Shown: piece after piece, positions 6,404 through 13,882 of the stretch
How positions within the stretch are numbered: position 1 is the first letter of the stretch
Layout: each line of letters starts with the position of its first letter
Source of the DNA: Cellvibrionaceae bacterium
GTDB lineage: Bacteria > Pseudomonadota > Gammaproteobacteria > Pseudomonadales > Cellvibrionaceae
Length of the DNA stretch: 15,730 nt
Assembly (NCBI GenBank): GCA_025800435.1
Contig: JAOXRV010000497.1
Coordinates: 1 to 15,730, forward strand
Direction of reading: 5' to 3'
Made by a program: the position numbers and the translations under genes
Notes under the pieces: model-generated
What the model saw: only the letters and a program-made list of their open reading frames with translations
Told to the model about the DNA's origin: nothing
Database searches by the model: none

Positions 6404-7171
6404 ATGGCCAGCAGTCGCCAAAGTAGATGTTTAGTGACCCGTTTGGGGCCAGAGCCCAGCGCGCAAGTTAGCGCCAGTGATGATTTGGGCCTGCAGGCTA
6501 TCCGCAGTTTAGGTTTTGGCCGCGGCCCCTGTGCATCCATGTTGTTCGCCAACTGTATGCGTCGCCAGGCCCTCAGCCAAAAAGACCTGCGTAGCAATAC
6601 CCAGCGGGTTTTGTACCAGCTGCAGCAGGGCGATGCCGAGGCCTGTTACGGCGGCCTATTGGATTTGTTTATTGCCCTGGGCGAGCATGGCCAGCCACTG
6701 CGCCAGCGTCTGTTAAACCAGTGCCAGGGCCTGCTTAAGGCCGAGTACTACCGGGCCCTAAGTGCCTGTTTGGATGGCCAGTTAAGCGCCGAGCAGTTGC
6801 CCTTTAGCGCCAAGGCCCTGTATGCCCAGTATCGCCATGGTAGGCGCGCCTTGGTTACTCGCCACCAGCAGCACCCGGGCGACCATAGCCTAGCTCTGTA
6901 CCGGGGTTTTATGGATGCCGGCGAGATACAGCAAGCCCGAGAGGTGTTGGAAACTGCCGTCTATGACGGCTACCCGGATATTGAACTGCACCGGGAACTT
7001 ATCGAATTACTTGAGCAGATGGGAGATCACTCAAGCCTGAAAAATATTGCCCAAGCCTTGCTTGAAAAGGAAGCCATGCCAGAGGCCCTAGTGTATCTAT
7101 GGCGCCAGCAATTAAACCTGCTGATGTTGGATTCCAATCAAGAAATAGGCCGCGCAAATGACAGCCCATAG
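6404..7171 (+). CDS. helical-repeat (TPR-like) protein, first gene of the GTPase operon
   Basis: This 255-residue soluble protein has no signal peptide or membrane segment. From about residue 60 it is almost all helical. The segment AGEIQQAREVLETAVYDGY (172-190), followed by IELLEQMGD, has the spacing of a TPR-type helix pair and recalls the repeats at the cytoplasmic end of FimV proteins. Residues 1-55 are not recognisable. It could be a scaffold or localisation partner for the GTPase; that is inferred from position only. ATG 6404 has a strong ribosome-binding site (AAGAGG, 6392-6397). Its last 14 bases overlap the next gene, which suggests translational coupling and a shared role. Confidence 0.7.
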   Translation: MASSRQSRCLVTRLGPEPSAQVSASDDLGLQAIRSLGFGRGPCASMLFANCMRRQALSQKDLRSNTQRVLYQLQQGDAEACYGGLLDLFIALGEHGQPLRQRLLNQCQGLLKAEYYRALSACLDGQLSAEQLPFSAKALYAQYRHGRRALVTRHQQHPGDHSLALYRGFMDAGEIQQAREVLETAVYDGYPDIELHRELIELLEQMGDHSSLKNIAQALLEKEAMPEALVYLWRQQLNLLMLDSNQEIGRANDSP

Positions 7172-8174
7172 TGGTGCCCTAATTACCCTCGCAATCAGTG
7201 GTTGCAGCGACGACACCTTAAAGCCCCTGCGCTTTTATTTTCAAAAATTTGCCAGTGCCGAGTTTCAATTGGCCAGTGCCGATAGCGCACAACTACACCT
7301 TATTGATATCGACAGCCCGGCCGGGCGCACCGAGCTGGAAAACGCCCAGCGCCGAGGCCAGCAACTTATTTGTTTAAGCTTTGACCAGCAGGGCCCAGGC
7401 GGCAGCCTGATGCTGTCCAAGCCCTTTGCTCACCACAAGCTGGTCGAGGTGCTGAAGCAGGCCGCCGCCCAACTGCGACGTGCAGCGCCCCCCAAGCCTC
7501 AGCTAGCCACCCCGGCAGCGGCGGTGGTGGCCAAGCCCAAAATTAACTGGCAGCCCGAAACCTATGAGCCCGCTAATTATTTGCAGGGCTTGGTGGCGGC
7601 GGCGATGACTAAATCGAGTGAATTTGGCAGCGCTGTGTCTTTCACTGTGGATGCCATCAACTTTGTGGTATGCATCGAGCAAAACCTAATTTGGTACTGC
7701 TGTAAACCGGCCAAATTACGTGAATTGGCCAGTGCAGAATTGGCTGACCCCAAGGCTGCTATAAAGCTGGTGGTGGCCGATACCGATGAGTCCGAGGGTG
7801 AAGCGCTGGATAGCTTTTTGTGGAAGGTCTCAAGCTGGGCGGCTCGGGGACGAGTGCCCAGCAATGTCGATTTAAACCAGAGTATCAGCCTGAAATACTG
7901 GCCCAACCTGCCTCAAATTATGCGCTTACCCGAATGCGCTCGCCTGTGTGCAATTTTATCCCAAGCACCGCGCAGCCTCAGCCAGCTGGTTGAGCAGGAC
8001 CAGATAAATCCTGACTGCGTCGCCAACTTTTACAGCAGTGCCAGCGTGTTAGATCTACTGCAACTGAGCGTGGATAGCGGCCAACAACCACGGCTTAGCG
8101 AGCACCGCCAAGTGCTGGGTAAGCTGCTGAAAAAAATTAAACCCTATACCCAAAATCACCAGCAGATGCACTAG
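7158..8174 (+). CDS. degenerate receiver-domain protein with C-terminal helical domain
   Basis: This 338-residue protein looks like a pseudo-receiver. Residues about 7-105 follow the receiver layout: a first strand ending in acidic residues (D18, D19), a third strand with LIDID (D50/D52 at the phosphoacceptor position), a fourth strand QLICLSF, and LSKPF (K88-P89-F90) in the place of the conserved Lys-Pro-Phe. The loops are short and the acidic pocket is displaced, so phosphorylation is doubtful. A Pro/Ala linker (110-130) leads to an alpha/beta region (about 135-235). The helical end (about 245-305, with PRSLSQLVEQDQINPDCVANF) resembles a winged helix. In Myxococcus the receiver protein RomR is a partner of the GTPase MglA, and the position directly before a GTPase gene suggests a similar role here. 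It ends 2 bases before the GTPase start. Confidence 0.65.
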   Translation: MTAHSGALITLAISGCSDDTLKPLRFYFQKFASAEFQLASADSAQLHLIDIDSPAGRTELENAQRRGQQLICLSFDQQGPGGSLMLSKPFAHHKLVEVLKQAAAQLRRAAPPKPQLATPAAAVVAKPKINWQPETYEPANYLQGLVAAAMTKSSEFGSAVSFTVDAINFVVCIEQNLIWYCCKPAKLRELASAELADPKAAIKLVVADTDESEGEALDSFLWKVSSWAARGRVPSNVDLNQSISLKYWPNLPQIMRLPECARLCAILSQAPRSLSQLVEQDQINPDCVANFYSSASVLDLLQLSVDSGQQPRLSEHRQVLGKLLKKIKPYTQNHQQMH

Positions 8175-8176
8175 CC

Positions 8177-8740
8177 ATGACCGATTACAAAATTGTCATA
8201 ACAGGCCCAGTGGGCGCCGGAAAAACTGCGGCCATCGCCGCTATTTGCGATGAGTTGCACATCCAAACCGATGAGCGTGCCAGTGATATGACGCGTGCTC
8301 AAAAGCAGAGCACTACGGTGGCCATGGACTACGGTGTATTGCAGCTGGAAGAGCAGCACAAGGTGCATTTGTACGGTACCCCGGGTCAAGAGCGGTTTGA
8401 TTTTATGTGGGATATTTTATCTTTGGGTGGGCTCGGTTTAATTTTGCTGATCAATAATGGCGCCAAGCAGCCGCTGCAAGATTTAGAGTTTTTTCTCGAA
8501 AAATTTCAGGATTTTATTCGCGATACCGCGGTGGTGGTTGGGGTTACCCACACCGACAGCCATCCCGAGCCTGGCCTGGCTAAGTTGCGCAGCCATTATA
8601 CACAGCTGGCCGCACGTTATCAGTTACCCACGGTGGTACCAATTTTTGCGGTGGATGCGCGCAGCAAAGAGCAGGTAGCGGTGTTGCTGGAAACCTTGTT
8701 ATACAGTCTCGATACGGATTTAGTGAAACACAATGCTTGA
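8177..8740 (+). CDS. MglA-like/Ras-like small GTPase (COG2229-type)
   Basis: This 187-residue cytoplasmic switch protein binds and hydrolyses GTP. The P-loop GPVGAGKT is at residues 10-17, switch I threonines are at T46/T47, the switch II motif GTPGQERF is at 67-74 and the base-recognition motif THTD is at 124-127. It is close to the minimal small-GTPase length. Three features are unusual: the Asp that normally opens DxxG is Gly67, position 12 (Gly in Ras) is Val, and N/TKxD is THTD. The catalytic Gln (Q71, equivalent to Ras Q61) is present. Bacterial relatives work with roadblock/LC7 partners (MglA with MglB, and the Streptomyces conservon GTPases), and two such genes follow directly here. 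The next gene begins inside its last codons (8-base overlap), so translation is coupled. Confidence 0.92.
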   Translation: MTDYKIVITGPVGAGKTAAIAAICDELHIQTDERASDMTRAQKQSTTVAMDYGVLQLEEQHKVHLYGTPGQERFDFMWDILSLGGLGLILLINNGAKQPLQDLEFFLEKFQDFIRDTAVVVGVTHTDSHPEPGLAKLRSHYTQLAARYQLPTVVPIFAVDARSKEQVAVLLETLLYSLDTDLVKHNA

Positions 8741-9365
8741 TTTTGAACTGCACAACGGCCTCTATCCGCTGCTGACTAACAGCGGCGCCTACTACTGTGT
8801 TTCCAGTAATGAGGGCAACCCCATGCGCACTTTATTGCGCAACTTGCTTAAGGCTGGGGGCCAGGAGGCATTGCAAGAAGACCGTTTGCGGCTGTGGTGT
8901 GAGCAGGGTGATTTGCATAGCTGTAGCGAGTTATTGCACCAGGCCCAACAACTGGATTGGCTGCAGGGCAGTGATCAAGCCGCAGTTTGGCCTGAGCAGA
9001 GCCTAGAGCAGGCGCTGACCGAAATTTTGCCCAAGCTCGGCAGCGAGGGTAAGGTTATTTTATCCGACAGTGAGGGCTTGTATGTGGGCTGTGCCGGCTA
9101 CAACCACGAAACCGCACTGGAGCTGGCGGCCTTGAGCGCCGACATTGCCAATTTACACGAACGTCACCAGGGCTTGATCAGTGGCAACCTTAAACTAGAC
9201 CAGAGCAGCTGGGGGCTGATGGACAGCCTCGGAAGTAGCCGCTTGGGGTTTTGGCCACTGCATATCGGCAGCGAGCGCTTTGTGCTTGCCATCGATGAGC
9301 GCCCCGTACTCAACCATCCTGATTTTGTACGCCTATTAACTATTTTAAGCCGTCGCTATGCTTAA
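8733..9365 (+). CDS. divergent roadblock-like protein
   Basis: This 210-residue protein has no signal peptide. The C-terminal half (about 88-207) reads like a roadblock/LC7 fold: a helix, then GKVILSDSEGLYVGCAG (strand-turn-strand with the S-x-x-G-L turn), the long helix ELAALSADIANLHERH, two more strands (LGFWPLHIGSERFVLAIDE) and a terminal helix. The N-terminal 85 residues are not recognisable and carry four Cys. Roadblock proteins act as dimers on small GTPases, as activating proteins or exchange factors. With a second roadblock gene immediately downstream, a heterodimer or two separate roles is possible. It overlaps the GTPase stop (ATGCTTGA) and has little ribosome-binding site of its own. 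Confidence 0.65.
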   Translation: MLDFELHNGLYPLLTNSGAYYCVSSNEGNPMRTLLRNLLKAGGQEALQEDRLRLWCEQGDLHSCSELLHQAQQLDWLQGSDQAAVWPEQSLEQALTEILPKLGSEGKVILSDSEGLYVGCAGYNHETALELAALSADIANLHERHQGLISGNLKLDQSSWGLMDSLGSSRLGFWPLHIGSERFVLAIDERPVLNHPDFVRLLTILSRRYA

Positions 9366-9386
9366 ATCGAAGAGTGAGAAATTACT

Positions 9387-9749
9387 ATGCGCGCTGATTT
9401 AATCGATTCTGTTTTATCTGACCTTAACGGCTCCTCTGCCGATATCGAAGCCTCTGGTGTGGTCTCTACCGACGGCTTGATGATGGCCTCTAAACTGACC
9501 GCCGATATGGACGAAGATCGCGTCGGTGCGATGAGCGCGGCCATGTTATCCCTGGGTGATCGCACCGCTAAAGAACTGAGCCGAGGCGAGCTGGAACAGG
9601 TATTGGTAAAAGGTAAAAATGGTTATGTGTTGATGATTGCCGCGGGCAGCGAGGCAGTGGTAACCGTTATTGCCAAACCCCGTGCCAAGCTCGGTTTAAT
9701 TTTCTTGGATGTGAAACGCGCAGCCGATTCGATTGCCCAATTGATTTAA
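9387..9749 (+). CDS. roadblock/LC7 domain protein (MglB-like)
   Basis: This 120-residue protein is almost entirely one roadblock/LC7 domain: an N-terminal helix (MRADLIDSVLSDL), the strand-turn-strand IEASGVVSTDGLMMAS at 20-35, the central helix (DEDRVGAMSAAMLSLGDRTAKEL), strands at 70-86 and 90-96, and a final helix (LDVKRAADSIAQLI). This size and order are those of MglB, the activator of MglA in Myxococcus and Thermus, so the expected partner is the GTPase encoded two genes upstream. It should be cytoplasmic and homodimeric, or pair with the upstream divergent paralogue. It lies 21 bases after that gene. A 44-base gap with an AAGAGAGAG ribosome-binding site leads to the PAS gene. Confidence 0.92.
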   Translation: MRADLIDSVLSDLNGSSADIEASGVVSTDGLMMASKLTADMDEDRVGAMSAAMLSLGDRTAKELSRGELEQVLVKGKNGYVLMIAAGSEAVVTVIAKPRAKLGLIFLDVKRAADSIAQLI

Positions 9750-9793
9750 GCACCAGTTCTGTGCCTTAAGAGTGTGCTTTAAGAGAGAGTGCC

Positions 9794-10282
9794 ATGAGAG
9801 ATATGCAAGCCCAGGATGTTGTGCCCGGATGCGAACAGTGGATACAGCCCCTTTACGCTGAGGAGCCTCGCCGATTGTATGTGAGTGAGGAAGAGGTACC
9901 CTATCCAGACGGCCGCTTGATCGTATCCAGCACCGACTTGGAAGGTATCATCACTTTTTGTAACGACTCCTTCGTGCAGATGTCTGGCTATAGCGAAGAA
10001 GAGCTGATGGGTCAGCCCCACAGTATTTTGCGCCACCCGGATATTCCGCGTGTGGCGTTTGTGGATCTATGGCAAACCGTACAGGCGGGTAAACGCTGGC
10101 AGGGCTACGTAAAAAACCTGCGCAAAGACGGTCGCTTTTACTGGGTGTATGCCACTGTGGTACCCAATAAGCGCGGCGGTGTTATCAAAGGCTATACCTC
10201 GGTGCGGCGCAAGCCCTCGCGCAGCAAAGTGGCCGAGGCCGAAGCTTTGTATAAAAAGCTGCTGGCGGAGCAAGCACCATGA
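9794..10282 (+). CDS. stand-alone Aer-like PAS domain protein (probable FAD redox sensor)
   Basis: This 162-residue soluble protein consists of one PAS domain (about 40-140) with short tails. It lines up with the sensor domain of the aerotaxis receptor Aer. The residues that line or contact FAD in Aer (N34, R57, H58, D60, W70, W79) have equivalents here at N57, R80, H81, D83, W93 and W102, in contexts such as ILRHPDIP and LWQTVQAGKRWQGYVKN. FAD binding and redox or oxygen sensing are therefore likely. Unlike Aer it has no HAMP, membrane or chemoreceptor domain, and no kinase or cyclase output. Its output must be through protein contact, with the GTPase module as the obvious candidate. A C-terminal helix (146-160) could carry that contact. 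Its stop overlaps the next start (ATGA). Confidence 0.9.
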   Translation: MRDMQAQDVVPGCEQWIQPLYAEEPRRLYVSEEEVPYPDGRLIVSSTDLEGIITFCNDSFVQMSGYSEEELMGQPHSILRHPDIPRVAFVDLWQTVQAGKRWQGYVKNLRKDGRFYWVYATVVPNKRGGVIKGYTSVRRKPSRSKVAEAEALYKKLLAEQAP

Positions 10283-11028
10283 AACTGCAATTTACCGTAA
10301 GCCCCGACTTTGCACCCGAGAGTTTGGCCGCCTGGCATATTTTTAATACCTATTTACAGCGCCAAACTGGCTTGGGCAGCCATTTCGAAACCTACGAGAG
10401 CTACCAGGATCTGCACGCCGCGATTGATAATGGCGAGGTCGATCTGATTTTCGCCAATGCCTACGACAGTGCCAGCTTGGTGCGCGATAAAGGCTATGCC
10501 CCCTTGGCCAGCCCCGAGGGCCAGGCCGATGAGGTGGTGATCGCTGTTGCCGAGGGCAGCCCGGTACTGGGTGTGGAGGAGCTGGCGCCGGGTATTACCA
10601 TTGCCAGTACCGCCGACCCGGATGTGCAAACCATCGGCATGATTATGCTGGAGCCGGCCAATTTGGATAAAAGCAATACCCGAATCAACGTGCGCGGCTC
10701 TTACCCGCTGGTGGCCAAATCACTGATGCGCAATGAGGCGGCAGCAGGTTTTTTTCTGGCCGAGGCCTATGAACGCTTTAGTGAAGTGATTAAACAGCAA
10801 CTTCGCCCCCTGGTGCGCAGCTATATTCAGGTTATTAACCACTGTTTTTTGCTCAGCCCCAATGCAATAGCGCACAAAGACCAGCTGCTGGATCTGCTGG
10901 CCGCTATGCACACCCAGGCCAATGGCGAGCGAGTGCTGCAAGACCTAGGGTACAAGGCCTGGCATATTCCGCCCCAGGAAGAAGTGGAGTTTACCCTCGA
11001 TTTGATGAGTACCTTGGTTGAAGAATAG
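10279..11028 (+). CDS. PhnD-like solute-binding fold protein without a signal peptide
   Basis: This 249-residue protein has the periplasmic-binding type II fold of phosphate/phosphonate-binding (PhnD-like) proteins: a first strand with LQFTVSPDFAPESL, then the hallmark YQDLHAAIDNGEVDLIFANAYDSASL (split around residues 41-66), a hinge region with VVIAVAEGSPV, and RNEAAAGFFLAEAYE in the second lobe. PhnD proteins normally start with a signal peptide and sit in the periplasm with an ABC transporter. Here the first residues are already the first beta strand, no lipobox or hydrophobic leader exists, and no transporter genes are near. It should therefore be cytoplasmic and work as a ligand sensor. 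Its 4-base overlap with the PAS gene implies tight coupling. The ligand is unknown. Confidence 0.82.
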   Translation: MKLQFTVSPDFAPESLAAWHIFNTYLQRQTGLGSHFETYESYQDLHAAIDNGEVDLIFANAYDSASLVRDKGYAPLASPEGQADEVVIAVAEGSPVLGVEELAPGITIASTADPDVQTIGMIMLEPANLDKSNTRINVRGSYPLVAKSLMRNEAAAGFFLAEAYERFSEVIKQQLRPLVRSYIQVINHCFLLSPNAIAHKDQLLDLLAAMHTQANGERVLQDLGYKAWHIPPQEEVEFTLDLMSTLVEE

Positions 11029-11075
11029 CCCAGTAGATAAGAAAGCGAAAAAATCAAAACGGCAAGCTTAACGAA

Positions 11076-11096
11076 GGGGCCGGCTTTAACGGCCCC
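11076..11096. terminator. hairpin between the GTPase operon and the convergent amidohydrolase gene
   Basis: GGGGCCG (11076-11082) pairs with CGGCCCC (11090-11096) around a 7-base loop. It sits between the operon stop (11028) and the opposing stop (11106), where a bidirectional terminator is expected. The T-runs on both sides are poor; on the - strand the nearest T-rich block is about 20 bases further on. Confidence 0.45.
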
Positions 11097-11105
11097 AATA
11101 AACAC

Positions 11106-12794
11106 CTAATTTACAGGGTTCTGATAAACCACCTGGCCTTCTTTTATGGTCTGCAGCACCTTTAAATCTTTTAGCTCAGCACTTGGCATGGTCAAGGGGT
11201 TGCGATCCACAATCACCAAATCTGCCAGTTTGCCCACCGCTAGTGAACCTTTGCGGTCCTCTTCAAAGTGCTGGTAGGCCGCGTCGATGGTAATGGCCTT
11301 TAGGGCCTCCAATGCGGTAGCTTGTTGGGCTTTGCCCAGGGTTTGGCCGCTGCGGGTTTGGCGCTGAGTGGCGGTCCACAGCAGTAGCGGCATATCCGGT
11401 GGCACTATTGGGGTGTCGTTGTGAATGGTATAGCGTATGTTCTTTTCGCTGGCGCTGCGCAGTGGGCTGATGCGGCTGGCGCGGCTTTGGCCCAGTACAG
11501 AATCTCGGTGCCAGTCGCCCCAATAAAAAGTATGGGCGACAAAGAACGAGGGGATAATATCCAGCGCCGCCATACGGTCGAGCTGGTCGTCGCGTACGGT
11601 TTGGGCGTGAATCATCACCGAGCGGGGCTGGTGTTTTTGTTCGGCTTTAAGCTTATCCATTATGCGCAGCATTTGCTCGGCGGCGGCATCGCCATTGGCA
11701 TGAGCCAAAATTTGATAGCCTTTGCTGTAAAAACCACCGAGCGTCTCTTTTAATTGCTCATCTTTAAGAATGGGGTAGCCCTTGTAGTCTTTGGGTAAGC
11801 CTTTGGGGGGCTCGTGATAGGGGTGGCTGAGCCAGGCGGTTTTGCCCTGGGGCGAACCATCCAGCACCAGCTTAACCCCGGCGATGCGAAAACCGTTGTT
11901 ATAGTCTTTACCGGGGCCGGAGCTGGGTAAAAATTTATCCAGGTCTGTCCAGGCATAATAGGGGTAGGCAATAACATCCAGGCTCAGGTGTTTGCCCTTG
12001 GCCGCCGCTTGCAATAACGCTAAGCCCTTGCTTGAGGTGGCGCCATCTTGCACGGTGGTAATGCCGTATTGGGCGTAATAGCGATCCAGCTCGGTCAGGC
12101 GCTCTAGCTGTTGCTGCAAGCTTGGGCTGGGAATAACGTGGGTGACGTTATGCAGAGCGCTTTCTTCCATTACCCCATTGGGTATGTTGGTGTCGGGCTT
12201 GCGGCGAAATACACCGCCCTCTGGGTTGGGGGTGTTTTTATCGATATGGGCCAGTTCTAAACAGCGGCTATTACAAACCCCGAGGTGGCCGGATACATGG
12301 CGGATAAATACCGGCTTATCTTTGCTGACCTGATCCAGCTCCCAGCGGGTGGGGTGGCGCTTTTCGGCCAGCAGCGAGTCGTCATAACCGGCTCCTAAAA
12401 TCCACTGCTCATCGGGGCGGGCGGACGCCTGTTGTTTTAACTCAGCCAGAATATCCTCAATTTTATTGGCCGGCCCAACCGGGGGCGAGGCGACATTGCG
12501 ATAACCCAGGTAATCTAAGGTCATGGTGTAGTGACCGTGGGCATCGATAAAACCCGGCAGCAGGGTGCGGCCTTTAAGGTCTACCCGCTTGCAAGCTTGT
12601 TGGCAGTTTTTAGCCAGCTGTTGATAGCTGCCCAAGGCGGTAATTTTACCCTCGTTTATTAGCAGGGCCTCGGCCTGAGCCGGTTCGGCCAGGGTGATGA
12701 TATTGCCGTTGTGAAACAGGGTTGGTGTGGCCGCGCTTAGGGGGCTGTGCAGGGCGAGCGCCAGGGGCAGGCCCCAGCCAAACAGTTGCTTCAT
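11106..12794 (-). CDS. exported YtcJ-type amidohydrolase (amidohydrolase family 3)
   Basis: This 562-residue metal-dependent hydrolase has an N-terminal signal peptide (hydrophobic to about residue 20, SAAT at the likely cleavage site), so it should act in the periplasm. Metal-site candidates are all present: H86/H88 in FIDAHGHY, a possible carboxylated Lys K308 (AGVKLVLDGS), H365 in HANGD, H396 in MIHAQ and D460 in HNDTP. The C-terminus ends with the GSLAVGKLADLVIVD strand typical of urease-superfamily enzymes. The likely reaction is hydrolysis of an amide, ester or cyclic amide bond in an imported compound; the substrate cannot be predicted. Length is normal. It lies 65 bases after the AraC-type regulator on the same strand, so the two are probably co-transcribed or co-regulated. 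Confidence 0.9.
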   Translation of the reverse strand: MKQLFGWGLPLALALHSPLSAATPTLFHNGNIITLAEPAQAEALLINEGKITALGSYQQLAKNCQQACKRVDLKGRTLLPGFIDAHGHYTMTLDYLGYRNVASPPVGPANKIEDILAELKQQASARPDEQWILGAGYDDSLLAEKRHPTRWELDQVSKDKPVFIRHVSGHLGVCNSRCLELAHIDKNTPNPEGGVFRRKPDTNIPNGVMEESALHNVTHVIPSPSLQQQLERLTELDRYYAQYGITTVQDGATSSKGLALLQAAAKGKHLSLDVIAYPYYAWTDLDKFLPSSGPGKDYNNGFRIAGVKLVLDGSPQGKTAWLSHPYHEPPKGLPKDYKGYPILKDEQLKETLGGFYSKGYQILAHANGDAAAEQMLRIMDKLKAEQKHQPRSVMIHAQTVRDDQLDRMAALDIIPSFFVAHTFYWGDWHRDSVLGQSRASRISPLRSASEKNIRYTIHNDTPIVPPDMPLLLWTATQRQTRSGQTLGKAQQATALEALKAITIDAAYQHFEEDRKGSLAVGKLADLVIVDRNPLTMPSAELKDLKVLQTIKEGQVVYQNPVN

Positions 12795-12859
12795 GGTTAA
12801 ATCCTAATTATTGTTTTTGCGTTTGCGCCAGTCTAGGGCTTATTGTGGCTTAGGGCAAT

Positions 12860-13882
12860 TCAGAGGTGCCCTATGCTGCTGTGCTGTTTGCGCCACTCGG
12901 CCGGTGAGCAGTTCTCCCAGCGTTTAAAGGCACGGCTAAAGGCGGTGGCATCGCTATAACCCAGGCACAGGCAAATTTGTACCAGGCTGAGCTGGGTGTT
13001 GCGTAAGAAGTCGCAGGCCAGAGAGTGGCGGTTATCATTTAACAGCGCTTTAAAGGTGGTGCCTTCGGCACTTAGCTGGCGGTGCAGGGTACGCGAGTGC
13101 ATGGAAAGGGATTTGGCCACGGTTTCCACGTTGCAGCGGCCCGAGGCCAGCAGCAGGTTAATGGTGCTGTTTACCTGTTGGCGCAGGGTTGCGGTGCGGC
13201 TTTGGGATAGTTGGGTAAACTGGCTGTGAAGAATATTTTTCATCTCGGTATCGGCGCTGTTTAGCGGCAGTTCCAAATCTTTGGCCATATAACCCAGGGC
13301 CTGAAATTCCTGGTTAAAGTACACCGGTGCCCGAAACAATTGTTGGTAGGGCTCGGTTTTTTGAGGCTGTGGGTGGCTTAGGTACACCGCCACCGGGTTC
13401 CAGTGGCTGCCACAAAAAGTGCGCATTATTTGGCACACGCCGGCAATGGCCAAATCTTGCAACACTTTATTATTGGCCAGTTCGGGAATTAGCGGCTCGC
13501 GTATCTTGAGGATAATATTGCCCTCGGCCTTATCGATGTAGCTGGCTCCGCCCGATTGTAAGTGAAAAAATGAATTGATTGAGCGCATCGCCTCGCCCAC
13601 ATTGCTGCAGTACAAACCCAGCCGGCCAATGGGCCCTAATATAGAGATATCGTGGGCGCCGCCAAGCAAAATACCAAAGTGGGGGCACTGGCATTCGGCT
13701 GCGGCCAGGTCCAGCAAGTGGGCGTACTGAAAAAATTCGATGTAGAGTGAGGGGTTGTCCAAATAGATGGGGTCTACCCCGGCCTGGGTAAAAATCTTCA
13801 GCGGGTCTTTGCCCAGCTCTTTAACCAGGGGGCTAAAGTATTTTAGGGCGTGGGCTTTTACCTGAATATTCTGTGTTTCCAT
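12860..13882 (-). CDS. AraC-family transcriptional regulator (arabinose-binding-like N-terminal domain)
   Basis: With the start at ATG 13880-13882 this is a 340-residue regulator. The N-terminal 190 or so residues are the ligand-binding domain found in OruR/ArgR-type AraC proteins, beginning with AHALKYFSPLVKELGKDP. The C-terminal 90 carry two helix-turn-helix motifs: one at NVETVAKSLSMHSRTLHRQL and the second at ICLCLGYSDATAFSRAF, the AraC signature. An in-frame GTG at 13919-13921 would add 13 residues. I prefer the ATG because family members start close to this alignment point, although neither has a clear ribosome-binding site. It diverges from a TonB-dependent receptor gene and precedes the amidohydrolase on the same strand, so it probably activates one or both in response to their substrate. 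Such regulators often bind direct repeats, and a candidate array is present at 14009-14044. Confidence 0.92.
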   Translation of the reverse strand: METQNIQVKAHALKYFSPLVKELGKDPLKIFTQAGVDPIYLDNPSLYIEFFQYAHLLDLAAAECQCPHFGILLGGAHDISILGPIGRLGLYCSNVGEAMRSINSFFHLQSGGASYIDKAEGNIILKIREPLIPELANNKVLQDLAIAGVCQIMRTFCGSHWNPVAVYLSHPQPQKTEPYQQLFRAPVYFNQEFQALGYMAKDLELPLNSADTEMKNILHSQFTQLSQSRTATLRQQVNSTINLLLASGRCNVETVAKSLSMHSRTLHRQLSAEGTTFKALLNDNRHSLACDFLRNTQLSLVQICLCLGYSDATAFSRAFKRWENCSPAEWRKQHSSIGHL

